From Cristatella mucedo (lineage: Eukaryota > Bryozoa > Phylactolaemata > Cristatellidae): a DNA stretch of 64,000 nt. The notes under the pieces were generated by a model. That model worked only from the letters and a program-made list of their open reading frames with translations. It was not told where the DNA came from and searched no databases. This document shows positions 1-12,445 of this stretch, in pieces. The position numbers were made by a program, and so were the translations under genes. Position 1 is the first letter of the stretch; each line of letters begins with the position of its first letter. The stretch is taken from the NCBI GenBank assembly GCA_009760855.2, contig WPIO01000058.1:1122501-1186500 (forward strand). The letters are read 5' to 3'.

Positions 1-41
1 TATATATATATATATATATATATATACATACACACACGCGT

Positions 42-85
<44 letters not shown>

Positions 86-86
86 C
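1..86. repeat. (TA)n-(CA)n-(TA)n microsatellite
   Basis: Compound dinucleotide tract, cut by the window edge. Confidence 0.95.
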
Positions 87-456
87 CAGGCGCTGTACTA
101 CTTGTTAATTGCTGCAGGCGAAGCAATAGCCCAGGGTAAATGATATCGTGGATGAAGGCTAGCATGCGAGAGCGAATGGGAAGGCGTTCGGGGTCACCCA
201 GCCAGTAGAATCTCGGTTTAGTAGCAAACAAACAAGACAAGCTCACGAGGGGCGCCGGGGGGGGGAAAGGAAGAGCTCTTTCAGAGCAATGCAGACACTC
301 GTACTGCCGAGCTGACACTCGCGGCATCTATCACTATCCGCTTGCATCAGCAGACCGGGCATGACTCAGCATGCCCGGTCTGCTGACGCATGCCCTGGAT
401 GCCGTCCCTGCCACGTGATCGAAAAAACCAAGTTGACAACCAGCGGTGCCCGGACA

Positions 457-462
457 TTTAAT
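457..462 (-). promoter_or_regulatory. Possible poly(A) signal of the chondroitin synthase gene
   Basis: ATTAAA on the minus strand lies about 28 nt after the stop codon. It is a common variant signal but would give an unusually short 3' UTR. A more distal site outside my recognition is possible. Confidence 0.25.
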
Positions 463-489
463 CGTCCGAATAAATATGTATGCGTAGCC

Positions 490-2271
490 CTAGGGCCTCC
501 TACTAGAGTAGCTCAGCAGAGGGACGGCCGTCCTGCGCGAGCCGTCGCCGCCAGTGCTCGGCTGCCGCTCGAGCTCGTCGAACAGGGTGCCCACCGACGC
601 CAGCTGAGACGTCAGGCTGCCGTGGCACATGCGCAACTGCGCGGCGCCTAGCTCCGAGCTGCACGCCATCGGATGGTAGACGTGAACAAGGCCGTGGTCG
701 GCCGCTCGGAAAACGCCCAGGCCGCTGAGGCCAACCACACCATCGTACACGTCGACGTCCTCGTTGCCCCAGCCTTCAATGGTCAAGTTGAAGCCGCCGC
801 TCGCGTCCAGATCCTGCTTGTAGATGCACGCGATGCCGAAGCCGTAGTGGCGGAAAAAGCCGGCCGCCTCGCCGCGGTCGCCGGAGTCGCAGCCGCCGTC
901 GCCGACGCTGCGGCCGCACGCCGCCTCGGCTGCTGCGCGGTACTGGCTGAAGACGATCGGGAAGTACGCCTGCGCACCTCTCCGAGCGCCGGCCGCGGCT
1001 CGCCGAAGCGCCTCGGCGTCGAACTGGATGTCGACGTCGATGAACAGCAGGAGGTCGTCGGGAGCGCAGCGCGAGGCCCCGAGCTGCAGAGCGCGGCCGC
1101 GCGAGAATCGGCCGGTGGCTCGAACCACGTCGACCATTGCGTCACCGAGACGTCCGCTCACAGCTGAGGCGGCTAGCCGCCTCAGCTGCTCGACTCGGTC
1201 CAGCAAGAGCAGCTCGTCGTCCGGCGTGCCTCCGCCGAAGGCGACGATGAGCAGGCGTGCTCGCACGCTCTCGACAGGCCGTCCGCCGCCTCCTCCATCG
1301 CGTCCATCGGCGCCCAGGCACACGTCGGCGTAGTTGCGAAGGAAGCGTGACAGCTGAGCCGGCCGGCCCAGCAAGGGCACGATCATGACCAGACCGACTC
1401 GGTCCGAGGCGTCCAAGCCCGGCGGCGGCAGCAGCCGTTGCGCCGCCGGGCCTGACGGTGGCAGGAGGCCGCTCACGACCGATCCGGCCAGATCGGACAG
1501 CTTGTCCTTGATGTAGCTGCTCCACGTGTCGGAGGGCCGCTCCACCACAACTGCAGCCACAGCCGCTGCTGCCGCAGCCACCTCTGCAGCGGCGTCGCTC
1601 TGAGGGCGGGCAGGAGCCACGAGCCGGGCTTCCGCTTCGCCGAGCGGCACGCGAATGAACAGCTGCCTGCGCACCGAGCGCCGACCGCCGGCGCCTCCGC
1701 GCTGGTACGACAGCTGCACGTCGAGCATGACGCGGACGTCGCTGTCGCCGCCGGCCGGGACCTGCCAGAAGCCTCGGTGCAGCTGTGTGAGCTGCGTCGA
1801 GCTGCCGGCGCCGCGGCGCTCGGCGTGCTTGCCGAGAATCTCTGCCGCCTGCCACTGAATGCTCTTGAGAAACGGCTGCAGCGGCTTGGGCAGCGCACGG
1901 CGAGGGCCGCCCGGTGCGAGGCTATAGAGGTCGCGAGCGCTGAACGCCTCCCAGGGCAGCTGCTCGACGGCTGCCGAGGCGCCTCCGCGAGGTGGCTCCG
2001 CGTGCGGGGCAGAGTCGACGGCGCTGCGCCGGTTGACGGCGGCAGCGGAAGCGGAGGCGGCTTGCATCTCGCGGAAGAGCACGGCGGCCCTGTGTCGCAG
2101 CAGCCTGCATCGCCGCGACAGCACGTCGTCGTGGACGCGATGCATGCTCTCTGGCGACTTGACCGGGTGAAGAGTGATCGCCGGCTCGACGTGCTTGTCC
2201 AGCAGTGCGACAGGAAACGAGGGCGTCGACAGGTCCTTGTAACCGTAGTTGTGGTAGAACAGCGACGGCAT
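490..2271 (-). CDS. CHSY1: Chondroitin sulfate synthase, exon 3 (linker and C-terminal GalNAc-transferase domain)
   Basis: The final exon starts in phase 0 after a TTCGCAG acceptor and encodes residues 283-875 plus a TAG stop. It opens with LFYHNYG and EPAITLHPVKSP, matching the family, then a poorly conserved Ala/Arg/Gly-rich linker. The C-terminal chondroitin GalNAcT domain contains IVPLLGR, the metal-binding DVD at about 694-696 in LLLFIDVDIQF, YFPIVFSQY, HYGFGIACIYK, GWGNEDVD at about 782-789 and HVYHP at about 812-816. The total of 875 residues compares with 802 in human CHSY1. The excess is Ala/Gly insertions (for example near 510-525) and the terminal tail. Both catalytic halves look intact, so a bifunctional polymerase is expected. 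The high GC makes the other five frames largely open as well; these are shadows. Confidence 0.93.
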   Translation of the reverse strand: MPSLFYHNYGYKDLSTPSFPVALLDKHVEPAITLHPVKSPESMHRVHDDVLSRRCRLLRHRAAVLFREMQAASASAAAVNRRSAVDSAPHAEPPRGGASAAVEQLPWEAFSARDLYSLAPGGPRRALPKPLQPFLKSIQWQAAEILGKHAERRGAGSSTQLTQLHRGFWQVPAGGDSDVRVMLDVQLSYQRGGAGGRRSVRRQLFIRVPLGEAEARLVAPARPQSDAAAEVAAAAAAVAAVVVERPSDTWSSYIKDKLSDLAGSVVSGLLPPSGPAAQRLLPPPGLDASDRVGLVMIVPLLGRPAQLSRFLRNYADVCLGADGRDGGGGGRPVESVRARLLIVAFGGGTPDDELLLLDRVEQLRRLAASAVSGRLGDAMVDVVRATGRFSRGRALQLGASRCAPDDLLLFIDVDIQFDAEALRRAAAGARRGAQAYFPIVFSQYRAAAEAACGRSVGDGGCDSGDRGEAAGFFRHYGFGIACIYKQDLDASGGFNLTIEGWGNEDVDVYDGVVGLSGLGVFRAADHGLVHVYHPMACSSELGAAQLRMCHGSLTSQLASVGTLFDELERQPSTGGDGSRRTAVPLLSYSSRRP

Positions 2272-2572
2272 CTGCGAAGCGACAGGTCGAAAGCATAAGC
2301 CACCGACGCTCACTGAATGCATGAGCTAGCGACCCGCCAACAGTTTGTTAAGCAAAACGATTTGAGCGCCTCTTTTCACGAAGACGGCAATACTTCACAC
2401 GGTATGTCACCAGCAGTTAGACGTCTGAGACAATAATGAAGTTCTGCCTGCAGATCTGTGCGATAAATTTCGGACAGTTACTGTTAACCGGACGCGTGAG
2501 CTTGCTAGCCGCAAAACTTATCGCAAGCAAGGTGCCGGTCCTCTCGCTAACTTATGCACACACAAAAAATAT

Positions 2573-2702
2573 AATTCATTTATATAGCGCCCCAAGAGAA
2601 CTTCATCTCTATTCAGGCGCTTCACATATGCCTCGGGGCTCGAGCCCACGACCTCAGTCAGACCTTGGTCGGAGCGAGCACCTTAACCGCTAGACCAAAC
2701 CA
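2573..2702 (-). mobile_element. SINE family 1 (tRNA-derived, LINE-like tail)
   Basis: Read on the minus strand: tRNA-type A box TGGTCTAGCGGTTAAGG, B box GTGGGCTCGAGCCC, then AGCGCCTGAATAGAGAT...CTTGGGGCGCTATATAAATGAAT. Length about 130 bp. Confidence 0.88.
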
Positions 2703-3761
2703 GCTCGGTGAGCCGACTGCACTCGCCAGCTATCGTCGGCTCAAGAGCAAGCACGGTCCTTTCGTGGCTGCTAAGGCTAGCGGGTCCTGGCGTAACCACA
2801 CGCCTTGACCGGCAGTGGTAGCTCAGGCTTCGCCATCTCGCCCACCGCTGGCGCTGACCTAGCGCTGCCGAGCCGGGCGTGACCTCGAGCAACCGCAGGT
2901 GCTGACTCTCGCCGTCACACCTCGCGTGTCCTCGAGCGACCGCAGGTGCTGACCCGCGCTGACCTGCGCTGGCTGCCACACCGCGCGCGTCCTCACACGA
3001 GCTGCCGGCTACAGACAGAAGGCCAATTTTTGGCAACTAGTAGCTACAAAACTCTTGACCTCAGCGCAGGCGGCCGGGCAATGGAGGCAACACATGTTCG
3101 AGAGCTTGGGGCTCCGAATATAATTCGCTTACCGCAACCGGCTGATGGGGTGAGCTGGACAGCCAGCCTACTATTATTACCCAAGGAAGGGCAGCCGCAA
3201 GCCCTAGCTGCAAGCCGCCGCCGAAATCTGCTAGCTGTGCAAAGATCGCGCCACGCGTCGGCAAAGCAGTGCCGCCCGACAGCGCTCTGCCGCAGCGCCG
3301 AGCTCTCGCGGCCCGCCAACAGAGTGATGCTCCGACAGCACCGAGATAGCAACACTCCAGTACAGCGTCGATCGACGCTCACGCCGCGACGTGCTGTGCC
3401 AACAAGCCGTGACCACGCTCATGCCATGCCGACTCAGATCCACGGTGTGCGGTCAGTGACTGACTACCACCTGCATTGACAATTTCACTGCAGTTCATCG
3501 AACAGCCTATGAGTAGCAGCCAGGCTCTCCAGAGTTCTACTAGAGTCAGTGCTCTATGGAGCAACAACAACCTATATATGCAGTACATGGGACATGAGAG
3601 CAACAAGATGATGATCGCATTATGCGGCTGCCTAATCACTGTGCACGGATCACGGTTGCTAAGCATTTATATGTAGTGGCCGTACAAAAGCCCGAAAATA
3701 TCCAAGAACAGAACGAAGCCACGAGCCCCTAATGTTTTAGCAATTGAGTACCTCGGCAGAT

Positions 3762-4030
3762 AATAATAACAATAGTAGCACATTTGTGTAACACCTCAGA
3801 CAACTTAATCTCTTTCTAGGCACTGTACATATGCTGTAAAAGGAAGCACGATCAAATGGTTAGTGGTAACATGCACAATGTCACCAAGCATAACATGGTT
3901 ACAGGATGACATGCACAGTGTCAACACATAAATATGGTTAGTGACAGCATGCACAGTGTCAGCATGCATAAGCACAGAGGACGAATCGTACATAAAGACC
4001 CATTAAATGCTGTGATAAACGGGTACGTTG
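3762..4030 (-). mobile_element. LINE family 1, 3'-end fragment
   Basis: Reverse-oriented 3' UTR with the CAACTTAATCTCTTTCTAGGCAC arm of the stem-loop and the family's tandemly similar TGCACAGTGTCAGCATGC-type segments. Confidence 0.75.
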
Positions 4031-4195
4031 CTATGCAGCTTAGACTTACTTCTCACTGTTTAACGTGGCTCAAGTCATAACGTGGTATACCGGTATTTGT
4101 GCTGCCTCCACTGTACAGCACTGGTGCATTACCTGCCCCGTGCATTTTCACAACTTTGGTAGATATGTACACACACACAAGAGTGGATGCAAGCA

Positions 4196-4232
<37 letters not shown>

Positions 4233-4279
4233 GCACGCACACACACACACACACACAGACAGAGAGCAGGAGACAGAGG

Positions 4280-4342
<63 letters not shown>
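4196..4342. repeat. (CA)n followed by (GA)n microsatellite
   Basis: CA tract at 4196-4258 and GA tract at 4281-4342. The ORFs here are Leu/Ser or His/Thr artefacts. Confidence 0.97.
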
Positions 4343-4345
<3 letters not shown>

Positions 4346-4446
4346 CCATTCACCTCCGGTTAATGTCTCGATACTTGGAAGTTGCAACCTAATGATCACC
4401 TGAGACTTACACGAGGGCTTAGACATAGGAGGCATTGTTACATGGT

Positions 4447-4560
4447 ATAATATTAATAATAATGCATTTGATTTACGCCCTCAAAGAACTCAATCTCTTC
4501 CTAGGCACTTTACATTTGCTACAAAGGTAGCACGATCTCATTACCTTTGTATCCGTGCAA
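4447..4560 (-). mobile_element. LINE family 1, short 3' tail
   Basis: Reverse-oriented tail: AAT-repeat, then the stem-loop and the start of the 3' UTR. Confidence 0.7.
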
Positions 4561-4906
4561 GACTCCAGCAAGGACCTGGTGAGCCAGGTCACATGTCAAT
4601 CTAGCGAGAAATAGAAGATGGACTTAAGGCACGTCCAAACTTTCATAGAAAAAAAGAGAGACAGAAGAGCTTGTCAGGCCAGGTCAAGTCAAGATGCAGG
4701 CAGCAGAGGTAAGCACAGTGGGGGCACAGCTTCCCATATTTGTTTCGAGCGCCATGCCCTTGAGCTATTGCAATGCAACCAAGATCTAGTCGAACGAGTG
4801 ATCGTGCACACTGCAATGCTTGGAGAAGCTAGACTCTCTGCCATGTCAAGCCATGGCAGTTGTCAGCTGCTGCTGCTGCATTAGCAGCAGCCCATGGTGT
4901 GGAGGC

Positions 4907-5038
4907 ATGATGGCAGTGATGGCAGTGATCACATGATGGCAGTGATGGCAGTGATCACACGTGATGGCAGTGATCACATGTGATGGCAGTGATCACATGT
5001 GATGGCAGTGATCACATGATGGCAGTGATGGCAGTGCA
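4907..5038. repeat. Minisatellite of GATGGCAGT / GATCACATG units
   Basis: Short units GATGGCAGTGATCACAT(GT) and GATGGCAGT alternate about ten times; each GTGATCAC is palindromic. Confidence 0.88.
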
Positions 5039-7811
5039 AGTGCAAGCCATAGCAGCAGCAGCAGCCACAGCTAACTGTCTGTCAGTGGCTGGCCCATGCA
5101 GATGATGCAGGCGAGTGTGTGGCTCACTAGCAGTCAGCACTTTCGATGTAGCAGCTAGAAGGAATATGTTGAAAGTGTGTACAGCTGTACCAGATGCCTT
5201 ACTCACTGAAAGCAAAATCATGCCAACGAATGTTCTCCACGGGTACGGCAGTGATGCTGTGTCTGTAAGAACTATTCAGATTGGAGATTAGGTCATACCG
5301 TAGACGGAAGTAGACGGGCGAGGTTAAGGAATGATACCCATACACTGGGTGCGCAGAGTTTTACTCGGCCTGTCTAAGCAGAAGCATAGGCTGGGATGCC
5401 GCACGATAGCTTTGAGGTATCCTAACAAAGTTAGCTAGAAGTTCCTAACAGAAAACCCAGCAGTACGATGTCAATAGCAACATTAGTGGGCCTCCTCCCC
5501 CCCCCACCGGCTGGGTTGGAGTGGTGGGGTGGGTGCAGAATGATCAGCTGCAGACTGCCAGTGCAGACTGCCTTGCGCAGAGTGCCCACGGCAACCGGAT
5601 GAGGTGCAAGTCGCCAGCCGCCACGGAAGCAGTAGCAGCCCACCCGTGCAGGCGGCTGCACGGGCGGCCACTGCCCCCCCCCCCCCCCCCCGCCAGCCAC
5701 GAGATGCACCGATCGGTAGGACATGAGGCTGTCTAGCCCAAGTAGCCGGCACGGCCGCAGCACTTAATGGCAGCAGTATACCAATCAGCCAGGAAATGAG
5801 AGCCATGCTAGACCAATGCACTAATTGCTTCAAGGTGTGGAAGAAGAAAAAATTGGGAGGAAAGCTGTTTATGTCTGTGTGGAGAGCCTTCGCATCCAAA
5901 GCTACTGGATTTTCAGTTTTGCATTACAATAAGTGGCACGCAGCTCGACGAAGCCTTCGAAGCTGCATACTTTGGTGCTGCGAGTCAGTGCAATCCTACG
6001 AATAGGTAGCCATCTCCCTGGTTCAGCCTTGTCCACCAGCATGCGATCATCATTGCTGGGTTGCTGAGTCTGTCCTGCTAGTGGCTATCGTGTGTCAGCC
6101 GTGCACCGAACAAGGCTCACACGGTTGCTCCTGCAGCTGCTGCCGTTTCGACATGGCTGGCCCTTAACACGAACCTTCGACCCACGGTCACGGTCCCTAG
6201 GCGACGACCTGCAGGGCAGTCCTGGTGGCTGACCCTGCTACTTGGTCGAACAGCAGGCAGTGTGGACACTATATCTGCGCCCTGCTGACCTTTCACGGAT
6301 TCCCACAGGAGACATGCTTGCGTGTAAGCAAGCCAGTGACAAACTGTGAGAGCCAAGCTAGCTAGAACTGGCTTTTGCCAACCACGTCAGAGGATATACC
6401 ACCTTTCGAAACATACATAAGAGGTCGGTTACAGAAATCTGGGCATCTGTAGAGAAGCTGTCTGCCACTATTCTAGGCACGAGAGCAAATATCTGCCCTT
6501 CGCCTATTGCCGTGCGAGAAAACGGGCGAAAAGTCCAGCTGGAAGCTGGGTTGAACATTTGGCTATTTCTTGCTGGAACTCGACTTCATTGCAGTGTGCA
6601 AAACAGCAGCTCTGTGCAAAGTAAGTAGCAGCAACACACTGGTGCTAAGAACACTGGTTTAAAAAAGACAGCTGATTCGGCTAGCCAGACTCGATACATG
6701 CTCTGAAACCATAGAGGTTGTCAAATAGCTATCGGTAAGAGACAAAAATGCGTGTACATATAGCCTCTCTAATTAGAGCGCTGCCAATACCGGTTATGAT
6801 GCAAAACCAAATTGATGGTAGTCAGTGGCAGAATCGGTATTTTCATCTAAGGGGCAAGACGAGCAACATTTGTATGTAGGGGGCAAGACCCGCAAGATTT
6901 TTAAGTAGGCATGGTTAGACCCACAATTAATGAACTATAGGTAAAAGTCGTAGTATTTATTCGACACGAACTCGGTGGTTGCTCACCGAGTGACGAGCTC
7001 GGTATCATCATTGCCGAAGGCCTGCGACTGCTTGTCCTAATTATGACATTTATGGATGAGCCAGAGCTATTATTAGTCACTCTGCCGACCCAACTGACTG
7101 AGCAATATGGCGCTTACGGTTGGCAAAAAAACTCTGCAGAGCTAGGCTCATCTGTAGTGAACGTCGTAGTTGCACCACTTCTCACCAAACCAGCACTGAA
7201 CCCTGCCCCCCAATCGAGCATCGCATCGACTTCAACGTTGTCCATCTCTTTTAGGGCACCCCATTCTCTTGTTCTCGCCTACTTCCTGGAGCTCATTACT
7301 AAGTGGGGGTTAGGCGTTGTACGACCTGCTCTTCTGACTCAACTCGTTTACTTGTGCCTTGAACGAACATGAAATACTTTGCAGACCGAGCCTTTAGTTC
7401 GAAAGCTCCCTAAGCTCGGAACCCACTCTTGACTGACATCACGTCATTCCCTATGAGCACATACTTAAAAAGTAGGTACAAGTGCTCAACTTCCTCACAG
7501 CAGTTTTTGGGTCTGTATGAATAATCCGCTGTGCTCACACTTTGCATACTGTCACTATACGAATGCCTTATTATTATTGTGATTATTATAATAATCTCGA
7601 CAATAGTGCTGCTAGCTTCTCCCCGAGAGCCAGGACAGCCTAAAAATGTACTCTTTTTTCTATGAATACATAAATTTACTTGCGTCCGGGGATAGCAGCA
7701 GTGGCTAAGGCAGCTAAACCGGCTCGGCTTCGACAACCGATTGTAGCTTCGTCTCCGACGGCCCACTGGGGAATCTTGCAGCCGAGGCTTCAGTGTGACT
7801 GACAGCAATAA

Positions 7812-8995
7812 TCCCTTCTCCCGTTGCTATCAAAGACACTAGAACGAGTTGTGGCAGACCAACTGAACTCTTATATTAACACCTCAAACCTAGCAAGTAA
7901 GTTCCAGTCTGGGTTTAGAGCTAATCACTCCACAGAGTCAGCATTGAGTGGGTTGTATAACGACCTTCTCATGAATGCGGACTTGGGTAAAGTCTCTCTG
8001 CCTGTTCTGCTTGATCTTATGGCAGTATTTAATACTCTTGACCACAAAGTCCTTCTTGAGCGGCTCGAATCTCGCCTGGGCATCGCTGGCACTGCTCTGC
8101 CATAGTTCCGGTTCTATCTCAGTGTGATACTCCACAGTATTGATGTGAATGGACAAAGATCATTCGAGGAACCAATGAAGTGTGGGGTACCTCAGTGCTC
8201 TGTGCTCGATCAGCTGCTTTTCACAGTTTATATTCTTCCTCTTGCCGATGTGATTGCCAAGCACAATCCATGCTTTTCACTTCTATGCAGATGACACTCA
8301 GTTGTACCTATGCTTTGACTCCTTCCAGCCCTCGAGCACGGCGAATTCTCTACATACCCTTGCTGCATGTATTGATGACATCCGCACATACATGGAAGCA
8401 AACTTTCTTAAATTGAATGATGACAAAAACCAGCTTACTAGTTATGGGCAAACCAAATGTGATACAGAAATTTCAAAACCTGATGCTCAAAATCGGCTCT
8501 GCCAGATATCTCCTGCTGAATCTGCACGTAATCTAGGTGTCCTGTTCCAAAGTAACCTTTCATTAGATGACCATATCAGCTCCACAGTCAAGAATGCCTA
8601 ATTCCAACTACATAACCTTTCCTAAATTCGGGCTTGCTTAGGCAAGGATACTACATCCAAATTGGTTCATGCATTTGTCACATCTCGTCTCGACTTCTGT
8701 AACTCACTTCTTGCTGGTCCACTGTTTTGACTTGAATCGTTTAGCAATACCTCGTGCAATCCTCAAAACGGTTGGAGACCGTGCCTTCAGTTCCCATGCT
8801 CCCAAAGCCTGAAACTCAGTCTTTGTGATTCGTTCTTCCTTTGCATGTACCTGCCTACACTATACCTTCTGCTTGCGGATGTTACCGCCAATCATTTGGT
8901 AATGATTTCTATACAGCATCTGTAAAGTGCCTAGAAAGAGAATTCAGTTTTCTGAGGGTGCTATACAAATGTATTATTATTGCTATTATTTTTTA
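7812..8995 (+). mobile_element. LINE family 1 copy, degenerate
   Basis: RT fragment from SKTLERVVADQLNSY through the Y(A)DDTQLY block to the stem-loop tail, with several in-frame stops, frameshifts and an internal deletion near 8720-8760. Confidence 0.85.
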
Positions 8996-9361
8996 TTATA
9001 ACACTCGATCCTTAACAATGAATGCTTGCCTGCTGCTAGGTACTAGCATGGCACAACTGGACACCTCTGCAGAGGACACATACAGAGCCTGATTTATTAG
9101 CGGTGCACAAATTCAACCGAGTGACTTACCGGCAAGATTACAACAATTAGGGAAAGCAGCTAGCAGAACCCTGCTCCTGCAAAAGCCTCTACATTGGCAG
9201 GGCAGCCTTGGCAGTGCTTTGCTGAGCAAAGCCGCTAGAATAACATAAACGTGCACTTACAGCTCTGTTGAATTAACCTTGCTGTTGCAATAATTACTGC
9301 GATACCATATAAGCCGTAGCAAGCAAGTACTAGTGCGTTTACCAGAGAGCAAGTAAAGGCA

Positions 9362-9478
<117 letters not shown>

Positions 9479-9589
9479 GATATAAACAGAGAGTGGGGGT
9501 GTAGAGAGGAAGAACCAGTCGGATATATGGGACGGTTGTCGAAAAATCTCTTCAAGATACCTGGGCAAGGAGAAGATTAAGATGAGAAC

Positions 9590-10710
9590 AACGATCGGTT
9601 CGTCCTCGGTCTCTTGCTGTTCTCCATTTATATTCAACCTCTGGGAAAAGTGATTAATGCCCATGGAATAGGATATCACCTTTACACTCAGCTGTATTTG
9701 TCATCCCAACCGTCGGAATCTGCTGCAGCAACTGAGAAACTGAATGCCTGCTGGCCGACATTCGATCCTGGATGTCGGAAAACTTTTTGAAACTAAATGA
9801 CGATAAAACCGAACTGCTGCTCGTAGGACACACTAAGCGTGTGGCTGGATTAAAAGGCTCTGCTCTTCTAATAGGTGATGCTGTAGTGCGACCATCACCA
9901 CGACCTCGAAATTTAGGTGTCGTTTTTGATAGCTGCCTAAATTTTAAAAGCTTCATTCAGAAGACTGCTTCTACAGCTAGCCATCACGTCTGATCCCTAT
10001 CCAAGATTAAGAGCTGTCTTCCACAGTGGCTTGCTAATAATTTAACTAGCTCCTTAGTTCTGTCTCGGCTTGATTACTGTAATTCCCTTTTGGCTGGGCT
10101 ATCAAAGAAAGCAACTAAGCCACTGCAGCTGGCTATGAATATGGCTGCAACGCTAGTCTTCAAGTCCCAGAGGTTTGAGCACGTGTCTCCTTTGCTAAAA
10201 CAGCTAGGATGGCTGCCGGTTGAGCAACGGTTACAGAGCAAAGTTCTTATGCTGACTCACAAGGCCTGCCACGGCTTGGCTCCTTCGTACCTAATTGAAC
10301 TGCTGCACCAGTTTCAGCCTCTTCGTGCCCTCAGGTCCTGTATGGATAATCAATTACCTGTTCCATTCCTCTGCTTAAAGACCGTTGGTGACAGAAGCTT
10401 GAGCTCTGCAGGTCCTAGATTGTGGAACTCGCTTCCACAATTCTTATGCAACAACTACTCTCCTACTGCCGACTATGGCTAATCCTTTTCAGCGGTCCTA
10501 AGCCGCTACTTCTATGCTAGTCACTACCTCAACTGCTCTCCTGACTCTGCTATGCTTCCTATTTTCTCTTTGTTGCGTGAGACGAAGTCTGTTGGCTACC
10601 GAATGCGTACCAAAAGCCACTTAGGCTGTGAGTTCGCTATACAAAACTCCTGCATAACACCCACATAGTCTTTATGACTTTGTGCAGTTACAGATGGAGA
10701 TACATGAGAG
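9590..10710 (+). mobile_element. LINE family 2 (L2-like), longest copy
   Basis: 5'-truncated copy with the [16 protein letters not shown] block, NLGVVFDSCLNF, LPVEQRLQSKVLMLTHKACHGLAP and AGPRLWNSLP. It is related to but distinct from family 1. The 3' UTR includes GTTGGCTACCGAATGCGTACC and TAACACCCACATAGTC. A stop follows TASHHV, with a frameshift upstream. The catalytic YADD block is degenerate (HLYTQLYL). Confidence 0.83.
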
Positions 10711-11092
10711 AGGCATAGGTAATGGAGACTGAGAGTGACCACGACTGACCACTGCTGAGAGGCGTGGGAAAGCCCCACTAAACCCACGGACATCCTGAGT
10801 GCTCCGAGTGATGCAGCGAGAGAGCTGAGTTTGGAGCAGAACTAGTGAAACCGTGGACGGTTACCATTGAATAAGGCAGGACAATACTATTGGCATTTGC
10901 CGAAAGCTAGATCGCCAGCTGGCGAAAAGATTTATTTGCTACCTGTTTACCATTGCATGCCGAGGACTCTACTCTAGGAACAGCCAGAATCACACTCCAA
11001 GTTCTACGAAGCTCAGTACAAGGAAGGCGAGACTAGAACGACGGTTTTAGAATGGTTCTGACTTCCAACTACGACAACTGATGCAATATTAA

Positions 11093-11226
11093 TAGATAAT
11101 TCATTTATATAGCGCCCTAAGAGAACTTAATCTCTATTCAGGCGCTTCACATATGCATCGGGGCTCGAGCCCACGACCTCAGTCAGACCTTGGTCGGAGC
11201 GAGCACCTTAACCGCTAGACCAAACA
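11093..11226 (-). mobile_element. SINE family 1
   Basis: Nearly identical to the copy at 2573-2702, including A and B boxes, which suggests both are relatively young. Confidence 0.88.
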
Positions 11227-12222
11227 GCCAGAGAGCTTGATTCCTGTAACTGAAGACTGCTTAACATGAAAGGGAACCTGCAAGGAATCGAAAAGGTCCA
11301 AGTGATGCCAAAGGAAAAGCTGCTCCCACTCAAAAGTGGAGGGAGGGCCAGCTAGCAGACAATCAGCGCTGGGTTAGCGGCTTCTGATGTGAAGGCCTGA
11401 CACTTATTATCTGTCAAGAGGCTTACGGCACTGCTCATTTCGAAACTAAAGTAAGAGTGGTGAAATAAAAGTTTCACAGCAAATCTACTTAATCGATATG
11501 CCAGAATTATCAGTTCTGCACGGGACCACAGTCGAGATATGAATGCCCCTTTCACTGTAAGCATCACATCGGAGCCCATACAGGTTAGCAGGTCGCCAGT
11601 TTGAATAAACCACGTAAAATAGCTTTGTGCAAGATTAGTATGTGGGGTTGCAAGTAAGAGCAGGTTGCACACACAAGTGGCTGTCTACTACAAAGGCAGC
11701 TGGTACTTTGATGGGTCTAATCGATTCCCCTGAGAAGCCTCCTGTAGGGGGTCACAAACCTACTCTCTCTGAAGTTCACTAAATCACCCACACCCCCCCC
11801 AATCCACCAACACTTCTGGCAGCTGGCCACACTGGCATGTCTGGAATGCCGGCAAGACGAAATGACGGCTGATGCAGGTGGACATCGGTATGCTGATACA
11901 GATGCCGAGCAAGCACCGGCTCTGTTTATGCAAGGAAGCCAGGGAGATCTGCCGAGCTGGGATTTGCAGGAAACAAGCATTAGCACCTCTGCCGGTTCAT
12001 TGGTCAGCGGCCAATTCATTAGTCATCGAAAGCAGCTGTCGTGGGAGAGCTTCAGTCGAAATTGGAAGAAGCTGCCGTCGGCACCAAGGCACCGATAGGC
12101 AGGCAATGGGCCTCGGTGAAGAAAATAACTGAAGTGTGTCACAGGCACTGCCATGCCGTAACTGGTTTGTGCCCAACTATAGAAGTATGCAATGCAACCG
12201 TGGAATGCTCTGTATTCTTCCC

Positions 12223-12445
12223 AAATAATAATAATAAGAATAATAATATAATACAGTTGATAAAGTGCCCTCTGAGAACTCAATCTCTTTCTACCGAGTT
12301 TACATTTGCTGCAAAGGAAACACGATCGAATGGTGAGTGGTATCGTGCTTGATAAACAACATGAATAACATGGTTAGGGGTGACATGCACAGGGTCAGAA
12401 TGCAAGTGTGGTTAGTGGCAGCATGCACAGTATCAAACCTTTCAC
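12223..12445 (-). mobile_element. LINE family 1, 3'-end fragment
   Basis: Reverse-oriented AAT-rich tail, stem-loop and 3' UTR segments shared with the 19.4-kb and 13.8-kb copies. Confidence 0.75.

Noticed and set aside
673-2298. Long plus-strand and alternative minus-strand ORFs opposite CHSY exon 3
   Set aside because: They are open because of high GC and lack any motif; the CHSY frame explains the conservation.
4053-4435. ORFs rich in Leu-Ser, Cys-Val or His-Thr over CA, GA and TA repeats (also at 9.2, 16.7, 19.2, 20.5, 49.0 and 49.7 kb)
   Set aside because: They are dinucleotide repeats read as protein.
4907-5038. CRISPR-like direct repeats
   Set aside because: Units are contiguous without unique spacers and the genome is animal.
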